Source of the DNA: JBNKDD01 sp050288085
GTDB lineage: Bacteria; Chloroflexota; Anaerolineae; Aggregatilineales; UBA3940
Direction of reading: 5' to 3'
Length of the DNA: 14,102 nt
NCBI GenBank assembly: GCA_050288085.1
Contig: JBNKDD010000143.1
Location: 1 to 14,102, forward strand
The notes under the pieces were generated by a model. It was not told the DNA's origin and made no database searches. It worked only from the letters and a program-made list of their open reading frames with translations. How positions within the stretch are numbered: the stretch's first letter is position 1; the number at the start of each line of letters is the position of its first letter. Shown one piece after another: positions 5,016 to 13,687 of the stretch. The translations under genes and the position numbers were made by a program.

Positions 5016-5046
5016 TTTACACTACCCACCGGACAAGGTTTATAAT
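5016..5046 (+). promoter_or_regulatory. Candidate promoter P2 of the aldo/keto reductase gene
   Basis: TTTACA (5016-5021) and a perfect TATAAT (5041-5046) are separated by 19 bp. This is longer than optimal and typical of promoters that need MerR-type remodelling. CCACCGGAC occurs in the spacer (5026-5034) and again 30 bp further on (5056-5064), a possible regulator repeat. The -10 overlaps the ATG at 5045, which argues against that ATG as the gene start. Confidence 0.4.
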
Positions 5047-5110
5047 GGCTCTATACCACCGGACCTTTCTTCAAGAATATCAATCACACCGAGAAATGGG
5101 GGTTCAGAAC

Positions 5111-6106
5111 ATGCAAAAGCGTCAACTTGGAAATAGCAATCTGGAAGTCTCGGCTCTGGGGCTTGGTTGTATGGGGATGAGTTTCGCATACGATCAGCCA
5201 GCCGACAAACAGAGCATGATCAGCCTGCTTCGGACAGCCGTCGAACGCGGCATTACCTTGTTCGATACCGCCGAGATATATGGCCCATTCACGAACGAGG
5301 AACTGGTCGGCGAGGCGCTGGCCCCTTTCCGTGATCAAGTGGTGATCGCTACGAAGTTCGGGTTCCAGATTGCCCCCGATGGGAAGCCCGGCCCTATGGG
5401 GGTAAATAGCCATCCAGAGCATATCAAACAGGTTGCTGAGGCATCGCTCAAGCGGCTCAAGGTCGAGGCGATTGACCTGTTCTACCAGCATCGGGTTGAC
5501 CCGGAGGTGCCCATCGAGGAGGTAGCCGGAGCCGTGAAAGACCTGATCCAGGCCGGTAAGGTCAAGCACTTTGGGCTTTCCGAAGCGGGCGCACAAACGA
5601 TCCGCCGCGCCCACGCCGTCCAGCCGGTCACGGCAGTCCAGAGCGAATACTCGTTGTGGTGGAGGACTCCTGAGAAAGAAGTGCTGCCTACCTGCGATGA
5701 ACTTGGGATCGGCTTTGTGCCATACAGCCCATTGGGTAGGGGTTTCCTCACCGGGAAGATCGATGAAAACACGGTTCTGGATGACTCCGATCTCCGTAAT
5801 CGCCTGCCACGCTTTACGCCGGAGGCTCGAAAGGCGAATCAGGCTCTGATCGACTTGCTGAAAAGGATCGCGGCACAGAAGCAGGCCACACCTGCTCAAA
5901 TAGCGCTGGCCTGGTTGCTGGCTCAAAAGCCGTGGATCGTGCCCATTCCGGGAACCACCAAGCTGGAGCGCCTGGAGGAAAACATAGCTGCGGCGGACAT
6001 CACGCTTACGCCTGATGATCTGGAGGAGATCGAGAGTGCTCTCTCAAAGATCACGATACAGGGGGGGCGGTATCCCGAAGCTATGGAGCGAATGACCGGG
6101 CTGTAG
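5111..6106 (+). CDS. Aldo/keto reductase (AKR13/YakC-like)
   Basis: The 331-aa cytosolic NADPH-dependent oxidoreductase would reduce aldehydes or ketones to alcohols. It opens with QLGNSNLEVSALGLGCMGMS. The catalytic tetrad is visible as D52 and Y57 (in FDTAEIYG), K82 (in ATKFG) and H127 (in YQHRVDP). Downstream are the usual KHFGLSEAG, QSEYSLWWR, PYSPLGRGFLTGK and a cofactor-binding PIPGTTKLERLEEN near residue 295. Length fits the family. I start at 5111 (GGGGG at 5098-5102). Starts at 5045 or 5096 would add 22 or 5 residues without family similarity, and 5045 lies in a probable -10 box. A terminator at 6135-6164 makes it monocistronic. Two candidate promoters and an operator suggest inducible expression, perhaps by reactive carbonyls, which is inference. 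Confidence 0.9.
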   Translation: MQKRQLGNSNLEVSALGLGCMGMSFAYDQPADKQSMISLLRTAVERGITLFDTAEIYGPFTNEELVGEALAPFRDQVVIATKFGFQIAPDGKPGPMGVNSHPEHIKQVAEASLKRLKVEAIDLFYQHRVDPEVPIEEVAGAVKDLIQAGKVKHFGLSEAGAQTIRRAHAVQPVTAVQSEYSLWWRTPEKEVLPTCDELGIGFVPYSPLGRGFLTGKIDENTVLDDSDLRNRLPRFTPEARKANQALIDLLKRIAAQKQATPAQIALAWLLAQKPWIVPIPGTTKLERLEENIAAADITLTPDDLEEIESALSKITIQGGRYPEAMERMTGL

Positions 6107-6134
6107 CAGCCGCAAAATCTAATGACGAGATACT

Positions 6135-6164
6135 AAAATGGCCTGGGTGATCCTGGGCCATTTT
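6135..6164 (+). terminator. Rho-independent terminator after the aldo/keto reductase gene
   Basis: AAAATGGCC and GGCCATTTT form a perfect 9-bp stem with a 12-base loop, followed by GTTTAT, starting 29 bases after the stop codon. The A/T-rich stem base could also serve the opposite strand. Confidence 0.7.
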
Positions 6165-6376
6165 GTTTATATCGGCACATGCATTAATTTGGTGTACACT
6201 ATTGAAGGGAGAGCACTCTGGTTCTGTGCAATTAGCCGGGAGAAAACCTCTCAACGCATGACCATTAACCAAATGAATAAGGCCGGTGCTTGCTGCCTGA
6301 AAAAGATCATGCTGCTTGATCTCAGATAAGTGTGACCCGCCCAATAAATGTGACTATCGAGGAAGGAATAAGTCCC

Positions 6377-9300
6377 ATGCGACGCTATGCCATTTTCTTA
6401 TTCTCGACCATATGCCTGCTGGTGCTGTCTGCATGTCACACCCCCACAGTGGCAGAGACAGTAGAGATAGCAGAAACGGAAGAAACAGCAGAGACAGCCG
6501 ATCCATCAGCCACGCCTTCTGCGGTGGCGACCGCAACAACCTTGCTCACCGACACACCAGCCAGCATCCCACCAACCGAGACGCCGGTCGTTACACCGTC
6601 TCCCACCCAGACTCCTCTCCCACCCGAACCGCAGCGGATCGAATTTAAGTCAGGGGATGGGACGAACCTGGTCGGGTTGTACTGGCCTGCTGCCGTATCA
6701 CCCGCGCCCGGTGTGATCCTGATGCACCAATCGCTGGCCCGGTGTGACAAAAGCGGTTGGGTTGACCTGGCCCCGATCCTTCAGGGGCGGTCAGAGAATC
6801 CGCCGGATACCGGCCCACAAGCAGATCGGAGCTACGCGGTCTTCACCTTCGATTCTCGCGGACATGGAGAGAGCGAAGGTGAGCATGACGAGGCGGGGAT
6901 TCTCGAAGATGCGCGGGCTGCGCTGGCGACCTTCCGCAGCCTGCCGGGCGTTGACCCGGATAATATCATCATGGTGGGGGGCGATATCGGCGCTGATGCG
7001 GCGGTCGATGCCTGCGGCGAAGGCTGCGCGGGCGCTATTTCGCTCTCGCCGGGCGGGTATCTGAATGTTCCATACGCCGACGCACTGGCAGAACTGGGCG
7101 ATAAACCGGTGTTGTGTGTCGCGGCGGAGGGCGATCAAGTCTCTGCGGATACCTGCCGGGAAGGGGAAAGCCTTGACCTGGACCGCTACGAGACTCAGAT
7201 TTACCAGGGTGACAAACATGGACGGGGCATGCAGCACCTCACCGAGGAGCCATTGTTGTTTAACCTGACCGTCGATTGGATCGATCAGCTTTACCCCGTC
7301 GAGGAACTCAGCGCGGAAGCCCAACCCGGCCTGACTGCCGATCAGGTCTGGGTGCATACCGGCGGGCCTCCGGGTGGATTGGGCTATGATATCCGCGCCA
7401 AACCCGGCGACCCGAACATGATGTACGTGACGGATGCTTTTGCGGGTGTTCATATCAGCACCGATGGCGGCCTGACGTGGCACAGTTCCAACGAGGGGAT
7501 TGACCTGCGTTTCGGCCCGGCGGGCGGGGCGGTTCCGGTCCTGTCGCTGACGATCGATCCGAATGATCCCGACATTATATGGATCGGGATGCAGGGTGTG
7601 AGAGGTATCTTCCGGTCAGATGACGGTGGGCAGACGTGGAAGCGTCGCAGCGAGGGGGTGACCGGCGACGAAGGGCTGGCGATTCGCGGGCTGGCGGTTG
7701 AGCCGGGTAATTCGGATGTGGTGTATGCCGCAGGCGAGATCAGCAGCTGGCGGTGCGGTGAGGAGATGATCGCCCGTGATTTCGACCCGGTGACGGGTGT
7801 AGTCTATAAATCGGTGAATGGCGGCTTGAGTTGGGAGTTGATCTGGAATGGGAAGAATCTGGCTCGCTACATATTGATCGATCCCCGTGATCCCAATGTG
7901 TTATACGTCTCAACCGGCATCTTCGACCGTGAAGCCTCAAACGTCAACCCGCCGCTCGATCCGGGTGGGATCGGTATCCTCAAATCGACCGATGGCGGAT
8001 CGACGTGGACGGTGATAGATGAAGATAACGGCCTGACCGGCTTATACATCAGCAGCCTGTTTATGCACCCTGATGATCCTGATATCCTGTTTGCCGGAAC
8101 CGGCCATTCTTACTGGTCACGGGCCGGGGAGGACAAACAGCAGTTATCGCCTGCCGGGGTGTTTATCAGCACCGATGGCGGCGAGTCATGGGATAAGACG
8201 CTTGATGCCGATCTGATCTCGGCGGTCGAGGTTTGCTCCGATCCTGATATCGTCTATGCGGCGGGGGATCATGTCTTTTTCCGCAGTGATGACGGCGGTT
8301 ACACGTGGCAAGATCTCGGCTATCAGGTGACGGATTTCTGGGGGCCCGCCGGTCTTATCGCCGGGTTCCCGATCGATATGCAGTGCGACGAACGGGATCC
8401 GATGCGGCTGTTTGTGAATAACTATGGTGGCGGCAATTTCCTCACAAGGGATGGTGGAAAAACGTGGACTGACGCCAGTCAGGGGTATACCGGCTCTCAG
8501 ATGAGGAGGGTGATCGTCGATCCTGATAACCCGGCGCGGGCCTATGCCGGTGGGCGCAGCGGCCTGTTCCGTACTGAGAACGGCGGCGAGTCCTGGACGG
8601 GGTTGGCTTTCCCGCCTGCACGATACACCAGCGTCAATGCCTTTGCCGTCAGCCCTGCCGATTTTGACTGGGTGATCAGTTCATCATGGGATCTGTCCGG
8701 TAAGCTGGCCTTGAGCAGCGACGGCGGCCTGAACTGGGAACTGGTGACCGTTCCGCTTGCCGGTGAGGATCAACAGTTTCTCGATTTTGTCTTTGCCCCG
8801 TCCGATCCGGAAACGGTATACGCGGCGGTTGGGCATTGGAAGTGCAAATACGGCGGTATCGATTGTGTGCTGCCGGGCAGTGGGATTCTCGTTTCTCACG
8901 ATGCCGGGAGGACGTGGGAATCGGCCAATGATATCTACACGGCCCAGATGAATATCTCGGTGCTGGCAGTCGATCCGAACGACCCGCAGATCGTCTATGC
9001 GGCAACGCGCACTCATGGCCTGTTCAAGACAAAAGATGGCGGCGCACACTGGGGACATTTACCCATCGATCTGCTTGCTATATTCTCGCTGGAGATCGAT
9101 CCCGCGAATCCTGACAGGATATTTGCCGGTACGTCGGACGGTATCCGCTTCTCGGATGACGCGGGCGAATCATGGGATTGGGCATCGATAGGAATGGATC
9201 ACGGTGCATTTATCAAGGATGTGGTCATCGATCCGGCAAATCCGCAGACGGTCTGGGCCGCTGACCTGATGAGCGGTGTCTATCGCAGCACTGATGGTGG

Positions 9301-9547
9301 TCAGGTGTGGGTTCACGTAAACGACGGGCTGCTGTCCCGTGCGGTCGGTGAACTTGGTATCTCTCGTGATGGGAGGACGGTGTATGCTTCGACCGAGGGC
9401 GGGGGGATTTTCCGGTGGAGCAGCGCCGATCTGGCCGAATCCGTGCCTGCGAAAAGTATAAGTACAAGTGCAGGTACAGGGGTCAAGAGCCTGTTGATGT
9501 TTATGTTTATGGCGGGGGTGCTGGTCTGGGGAAGGAAGGTGATCTGA
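6377..9547 (+). CDS. Lipoprotein with hydrolase-like domain and Asp-box beta-propeller
   Basis: The 1056-aa product starts at ATG 6377 (GAGGAAGGA upstream), so the in-frame GTG at 6332 is not used. The lipobox is LSAC (Cys20), followed by a Thr/Glu/Pro-rich linker to about residue 85. Residues about 87-305 form an alpha/beta-hydrolase fold of dienelactone-hydrolase type: PGVILMHQS, FTFDSRGHGESEG and a late His in GDKHGR (H281). The nucleophile elbow reads GGDIGAD, so Asp203 replaces the usual Ser; D253 fits the acid. Residues about 320-1010 contain thirteen Asp-box motifs of the type S-x-D-G-G-x-T-W, as in BNR/sortilin-type propellers. The C-terminus has a hydrophobic segment (about 1035-1050) ending in GRKVI. 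The stop overlaps the next start (ATGA). It is probably an extracytoplasmic binding or hydrolytic protein; the substrate is unknown. Confidence 0.85.
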   Translation: MRRYAIFLFSTICLLVLSACHTPTVAETVEIAETEETAETADPSATPSAVATATTLLTDTPASIPPTETPVVTPSPTQTPLPPEPQRIEFKSGDGTNLVGLYWPAAVSPAPGVILMHQSLARCDKSGWVDLAPILQGRSENPPDTGPQADRSYAVFTFDSRGHGESEGEHDEAGILEDARAALATFRSLPGVDPDNIIMVGGDIGADAAVDACGEGCAGAISLSPGGYLNVPYADALAELGDKPVLCVAAEGDQVSADTCREGESLDLDRYETQIYQGDKHGRGMQHLTEEPLLFNLTVDWIDQLYPVEELSAEAQPGLTADQVWVHTGGPPGGLGYDIRAKPGDPNMMYVTDAFAGVHISTDGGLTWHSSNEGIDLRFGPAGGAVPVLSLTIDPNDPDIIWIGMQGVRGIFRSDDGGQTWKRRSEGVTGDEGLAIRGLAVEPGNSDVVYAAGEISSWRCGEEMIARDFDPVTGVVYKSVNGGLSWELIWNGKNLARYILIDPRDPNVLYVSTGIFDREASNVNPPLDPGGIGILKSTDGGSTWTVIDEDNGLTGLYISSLFMHPDDPDILFAGTGHSYWSRAGEDKQQLSPAGVFISTDGGESWDKTLDADLISAVEVCSDPDIVYAAGDHVFFRSDDGGYTWQDLGYQVTDFWGPAGLIAGFPIDMQCDERDPMRLFVNNYGGGNFLTRDGGKTWTDASQGYTGSQMRRVIVDPDNPARAYAGGRSGLFRTENGGESWTGLAFPPARYTSVNAFAVSPADFDWVISSSWDLSGKLALSSDGGLNWELVTVPLAGEDQQFLDFVFAPSDPETVYAAVGHWKCKYGGIDCVLPGSGILVSHDAGRTWESANDIYTAQMNISVLAVDPNDPQIVYAATRTHGLFKTKDGGAHWGHLPIDLLAIFSLEIDPANPDRIFAGTSDGIRFSDDAGESWDWASIGMDHGAFIKDVVIDPANPQTVWAADLMSGVYRSTDGGQVWVHVNDGLLSRAVGELGISRDGRTVYASTEGGGIFRWSSADLAESVPAKSISTSAGTGVKSLLMFMFMAGVLVWGRKVI

Positions 9548-11286
9548 TGAGCGCAGTTCAAAAATGGTTGGCCCTCCTGGCCGGTTTAATCCTCATTTCG
9601 TGTGCGGCTCCAACTCCGGTTCCTTCGCCGGAGGTGGACGAGCCGGTCGTTACCGAAGAGACGGAAGTCTTCGAGGAGATGGACATCAGCGGCGTGGTGC
9701 TCGGTGAGGATGGTAAGCCGATCAGTGGGGCAACCGTCCGCGTGCAGGCCACGAATCTATCCACCACAACCGGCGAGGAGGGAGATTTCATCCTCGGTGG
9801 TGTTCGGGTCGATGATACGGTCAGGCTGACAGCTTTCTCTCCGGACTGCTACATTGTCGAGGCTGATGTCGCTGCCGGTCAATCGGATGAGGTGGTGTTC
9901 GAACTGCATGCTCACAATGCCGAGGATCACCCGGAGTATGAGTGGTTATCTTCCGGTAAGACATCTGGCGAGGGAGAAAACAGCGGTTGTGCCGAGTGTC
10001 ATTCTGCTTCCGCTGACGATCTGACCCAGGGGACAGCTTTGCCTTTCGATGATTGGTTGAACGACGCTCACTCACAATCTGCTACCAACGTGCGCTTTCT
10101 CACCATGTATGCGGGCACGGATGTGAACGGTAACCAGAGTCCGGTGACAGGCACAGGTTACAGCAGTGATTATGGTTCCTTCCCGATCTCTCCTGATCTT
10201 TCGCAGGATTACTACGGCCCTGGCTTTAAGCTCGATTTCCCCGACAGCGCCGGGAACTGCGCGACATGTCATCTCCCGGCGGCGGCAGTTAATATGCCCT
10301 ATGGTGTTGATCCGGCAGATGTCGAGGGGGTTGGGGCGGAAGGTGTGGCCTGCGATTTTTGCCATAAGGTCTGGGATGTGAAACTTGATCCATCAACCGG
10401 GCTGCCTTATGCCAATATGCCCGGTGTGCTATCTTATGAGTTTCGCCGCCCGCCAGAAGGTCACCAGTTCTTTGCGGGGCCTTATGATGATGTCGCGCCC
10501 GGCGAGGATACCTATTCGCCGGTTCAGCGAGAAAGCGCTTATTGCGCGGGCTGTCACTTCGGCACGTTCTGGGACACGACCATCTATAACTCGTTTGGTG
10601 AATGGCTGGACAGCCCTTACAGCGAAACCGGCCAGACCTGCCAGGATTGTCACATGCCGTCGGGCGACGCCACGCATTTTGCACTCGCTGAGAAAGGCGG
10701 ATTGGAGCGCGATCCGGCGACGATCTTCAGCCACCGGATGCCCGGAGCCAGCGACGAGAAGCTGTTACAGAATGCGGTGACGATGGAGGTGAGCACGGAA
10801 CGTGAGGGCGATCAACTTGTCGTCACGGTTACGATCACCAATAACCTGACCGGACACCACGTCCCGACCGATTCCCCGCTGCGTCACCTGATCTTGTTAG
10901 TGCAGGCCACCGATTCAGATGGGAATCTATTGCATCAGGATGACGGCCCGACCGTCCCGACCTGGGGCGGAGAGGGCGATCCGGCGGCGGGGTATTATGC
11001 CGGGTTGCCGGGAACAGCCTACGCCAAAATCCTTGAAGATGTCTGGACGGGAATCTCACCGACCGGCGCTTATTGGAATCCGACCCGCGTGGTGAGTGAC
11101 AATCGTATCCCGGCGATGGGCAGCGATACAACCGTCTATACGTTTGCCATGCCAGAGGATGAGGCCAGCGTCGAGGTGGAATTGTTGTTCCGGCGGGCGT
11201 TTATCGAACTGGCGGATTGGAAGGGTTGGGAGATGGCGGATATCCTGATGGAGTCGGAGTCGTTGACGGTCGGGGGTGGAGGGTAA
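9547..11286 (+). CDS. Pentaheme cytochrome c lipoprotein with carboxypeptidase-regulatory-like domain
   Basis: The 579-aa product begins at an ATG overlapping the preceding stop, with GGAAGG shortly upstream. The lipobox is LISC (Cys19). Residues about 47-118 (SGVVLGEDGKPISGATVRVQ and onward) form a carboxypeptidase-D-regulatory-like beta-sandwich. Five CxxCH heme sites follow: C148-H152 (CAECH), C238-H242 (CATCH), C269-H273 (CDFCH), C333-H337 (CAGCH) and C365-H369 (CQDCH). The arrangement recalls cytochrome c554-like multiheme proteins. A C-terminal beta domain (about 410-575) contains NNLTGHHVPTDSPLRHLILL, a segment often found after the hemes in such proteins. It is exported and membrane-anchored, and probably transfers electrons in the envelope. 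Co-translation with the propeller lipoprotein suggests a joint complex, which is inference. No cytochrome maturation genes are in the window. Confidence 0.9.
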   Translation: MSAVQKWLALLAGLILISCAAPTPVPSPEVDEPVVTEETEVFEEMDISGVVLGEDGKPISGATVRVQATNLSTTTGEEGDFILGGVRVDDTVRLTAFSPDCYIVEADVAAGQSDEVVFELHAHNAEDHPEYEWLSSGKTSGEGENSGCAECHSASADDLTQGTALPFDDWLNDAHSQSATNVRFLTMYAGTDVNGNQSPVTGTGYSSDYGSFPISPDLSQDYYGPGFKLDFPDSAGNCATCHLPAAAVNMPYGVDPADVEGVGAEGVACDFCHKVWDVKLDPSTGLPYANMPGVLSYEFRRPPEGHQFFAGPYDDVAPGEDTYSPVQRESAYCAGCHFGTFWDTTIYNSFGEWLDSPYSETGQTCQDCHMPSGDATHFALAEKGGLERDPATIFSHRMPGASDEKLLQNAVTMEVSTEREGDQLVVTVTITNNLTGHHVPTDSPLRHLILLVQATDSDGNLLHQDDGPTVPTWGGEGDPAAGYYAGLPGTAYAKILEDVWTGISPTGAYWNPTRVVSDNRIPAMGSDTTVYTFAMPEDEASVEVELLFRRAFIELADWKGWEMADILMESESLTVGGGG

Positions 11287-11312
11287 TCGGCCAACGGGAC
11301 ACGGTGGATTTT

Positions 11313-11344
11313 AAAGCCTAGGCAATACGAGCTTAGGCTTTTTT
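11313..11344 (+). terminator. Rho-independent terminator of the propeller-cytochrome operon
   Basis: AAAGCCTAGGC (11313-11323) pairs with GCTTAGGCTTT (11331-11341) with one G-T pair and a 7-base loop. It runs into a T tract, 27 bases after the cytochrome stop codon. Confidence 0.8.
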
Positions 11345-11397
11345 GTAGTATTCTAAAAGCGGTTACTTTCTCCGTCTAGCTCCACAAGGAGAACCAC

Positions 11398-12918
11398 ATG
11401 GATGGAAGGAAAACTACGTGGAATTCATCGACCTTATATTATTGGATCGCCATCATCATTGCAGCCTGCCTGGTCTATGCTATAGGGATCAGGCATGAAA
11501 GTATCTGGTTCGATGAGGCTTATTCGGCCTTTATGGCCGGGCATTCATTCCGCCAGATTATCAGCCTTACAGCCATCGATAAACACCCGCCGCTGTACTT
11601 CCTGCTGCTGCACGTGGTCACCTCAGTTCTGGGAACCTCCGATTGGGCATTACGCAGCCTGTCTGCTGCCGGGGCTGCTGCGCTTGTCTCGCTGGGGGCT
11701 GGCCCAGTTCGCCGGATTTTTGGGGACAGGACAGCTTACCTCTATGCAGCTTTGACTATCTTCACGCCGGGCATCCTGATTTATGCGCACGAAGCCAGGA
11801 TGTATACCCTGGCTATAGTAGCCGTAACGGCCAGTGCATTATATGGATATCTTGCCGCGCAGCATAACCGGACAATGGATTGGGTTTGCTTTGGCGCGGC
11901 TTCCCTGGCGGCAGTTTATCTACATAACTACGCGCTTATAGCGGTCTTCTATTTGCATGTCTTTATATTTCTGTGGCTGCTGATCAATAAAAGGGCTCAC
12001 CTCAAATCCTATATTTTCAGCGGTGGGATCGTGCTGGCTGCTTACCTTCCCTGGGCGTTTGTCTTATGGAACCAGGTCAAATTGGCACGGCAGGCTTCGT
12101 GGATTCCGTCGATCACCCCTCGAGTAGTGATGGCCTCGTACCACACGCCTTTCGCCTATAAATATCTTTTTCCGGCGGTCACCCCGATCATGAGCGCGGT
12201 GGTCTTGTTTTCGATAGGGTTAATTATCGGCGGGTTGATTATCGCAAAGAGGAAGAACCATAAGGAAGAACTGGTATTCGGGTTGTTCTTGCTGCTTACA
12301 AGCCTGTTCGCCATACAAACCCCTATTCTTATCTCCCGGATTCTTATGCCGATTTTCTGGCCCCGCTATACGATTGTTTACACCGGGCTGCTTTTGCTGC
12401 TCCTCAGCGTCAGTATCAGCGTGCTTCCTCACCGGGCGATGCGATTTGCCGCTGTAGGAATCTTTGCGGTTCTCAATCTCTTTACGCTCAAAGATGTTTA
12501 CACTGAACAGTTCAATGAACCGGCGAAAGATGTTTACCAGAGTCTACGGGAAGAGATACAACCGGGTGATCTCATTGTCTCGACCGATGCCTATACTGTC
12601 GGGCCAATGCTGTATTATTTCCCTGATGCGGAACATTACTTCTACGTTAACGACATTGAAGCCCAGTGGGATCAGATGTTTACGCCATTTGCCGACCACC
12701 TGCACACCGAAGCTGAATTAGATGATCTGCTGGCTGCGCACCAATCTTTCTGGTATATAACCAGCAGTGCGGGGCTTTCCAAACCTTCATCGGCATTTCT
12801 CAGGGATGGGTGGGAAGAATCAGCCCGACCCAGAACCTACTCAAAGACTTTTGCGTTTCGCTCATTTACCATAGAGAAGTTCACTTACACCGGTTCGGAA
12901 AACGATTTGCAGCGCTGA
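11398..12918 (+). CDS. GT39-type membrane glycosyltransferase
   Basis: The 506-aa polytopic protein belongs to the PMT/ArnT-like glycosyltransferase superfamily (GT-C fold), which transfers sugars from polyprenyl-phosphate carriers on the outer face of the membrane. Key signs are the first helix (about 13-31) followed by IWFDEAYSAFMAGH with the catalytic-type Asp39-Glu40 in the first outer loop. KHPPLYFLLLH at 62-72 and an YAHEARMYTLA segment near residue 130 follow. About ten membrane helices reach to residue 365, followed by a soluble tail of about 130 residues. RBS AAGGAG (11386-11391) is six bases upstream of ATG. It is a separate transcription unit behind the terminator at 11313. The acceptor (protein, lipid or polysaccharide) cannot be told. 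Confidence 0.85.
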   Translation: MDGRKTTWNSSTLYYWIAIIIAACLVYAIGIRHESIWFDEAYSAFMAGHSFRQIISLTAIDKHPPLYFLLLHVVTSVLGTSDWALRSLSAAGAAALVSLGAGPVRRIFGDRTAYLYAALTIFTPGILIYAHEARMYTLAIVAVTASALYGYLAAQHNRTMDWVCFGAASLAAVYLHNYALIAVFYLHVFIFLWLLINKRAHLKSYIFSGGIVLAAYLPWAFVLWNQVKLARQASWIPSITPRVVMASYHTPFAYKYLFPAVTPIMSAVVLFSIGLIIGGLIIAKRKNHKEELVFGLFLLLTSLFAIQTPILISRILMPIFWPRYTIVYTGLLLLLLSVSISVLPHRAMRFAAVGIFAVLNLFTLKDVYTEQFNEPAKDVYQSLREEIQPGDLIVSTDAYTVGPMLYYFPDAEHYFYVNDIEAQWDQMFTPFADHLHTEAELDDLLAAHQSFWYITSSAGLSKPSSAFLRDGWEESARPRTYSKTFAFRSFTIEKFTYTGSENDLQR

Positions 12919-13150
12919 GTGCGCTAACTGTAGAAAGAGTGATAGATAAAGCTTCATCTGCACAAATGAGGAAAAACACCCGCCAAGCACAACGGTTATT
13001 TAAGCGACCTTGTGTCGTACTTGTTCAAATGCCCCCTGGCAAGGAGTGCCTTTTACACCATCAGGATATATTTCTGTTCAACCAGACGGGATGATAGAAA
13101 GTTTGTTGTCAAGGTAATATACTTCTGACATTGGAATTCTGGAGGGATAT

Positions 13151-13582
13151 ATGAAAGCATTCTTAAACAATAAGCCTATCCCCTTACAGCATCTTACGGT
13201 TGATAGTCTTGGGTGGGATCATCACAATGTTAAAGGTTCCCTTGACCTCATTTTAGAACTTGACGAAGAAGATCTTATGTTTGTGGGCTCTGGTTTGTTT
13301 TCTCAAGCCCAAGAATTTGAGGCAGAAGAACCTGGATATTTTGATGATGAAGATTTTGAAGTGCCTGTACCCATTTCTGAACATATGTTTGTCGATGATC
13401 CATTGTTAATTGAACAATACATTCAAAACAGCACTTTCTGGAGTCACGAAACGATCATGTTGATAGTAAAACGAATCGACATGCTAGAAAAACCTGATCA
13501 GCCATACAAATATGTAATCTGTGATTATCATGGTTTGACTGTTAGAGGTAATGTTGTCGAACTAACTTTAAGAATATATTAA
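13151..13582 (+). CDS. Acidic hypothetical protein (143 aa)
   Basis: ATG at 13151 has GGAGGG at 13141-13146. The product is cytosolic, with no signal or membrane segment, and rich in Asp/Glu, especially in the middle (LDEEDLMF, EFEAEEPGYFDDEDFEVPVP). It ends in a strand-like GLTVRGNVVELTLRIY. I do not recognise the family. Its base composition is much more AT-rich than the genes to the left, and it lies between the glycosyltransferase and a transposase remnant, so recent acquisition is plausible. The 232 bases upstream (12919-13150) hold no other feature that I can support. Confidence 0.6.
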   Translation: MKAFLNNKPIPLQHLTVDSLGWDHHNVKGSLDLILELDEEDLMFVGSGLFSQAQEFEAEEPGYFDDEDFEVPVPISEHMFVDDPLLIEQYIQNSTFWSHETIMLIVKRIDMLEKPDQPYKYVICDYHGLTVRGNVVELTLRIY

Positions 13583-13687
13583 AAGAAATAAAACTTACTT
13601 GTGTTATACCGTGACACATGATGTTGCTCGTGAGGTGTAGTATATTACTTATGGACAAATCAAAACAAATTCGCATAATTAGTAATT

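Noticed and set aside
5045..5110. N-terminal extension of the aldo/keto reductase from ATG 5045
   Set aside because: The ATG lies in a perfect TATAAT, the added residues have no family similarity, and 5111 gives the standard AKR start.
6332..6376. Upstream GTG start for the propeller lipoprotein
   Set aside because: It would bury the signal peptide behind 15 polar residues; ATG 6377 has a ribosome binding site and a proper lipoprotein signal.
12810..13094. A 94-codon plus-strand frame overlapping the glycosyltransferase end
   Set aside because: More than 100 bases overlap the C-terminus of a real gene in another frame, with no ribosome binding site and no family similarity.
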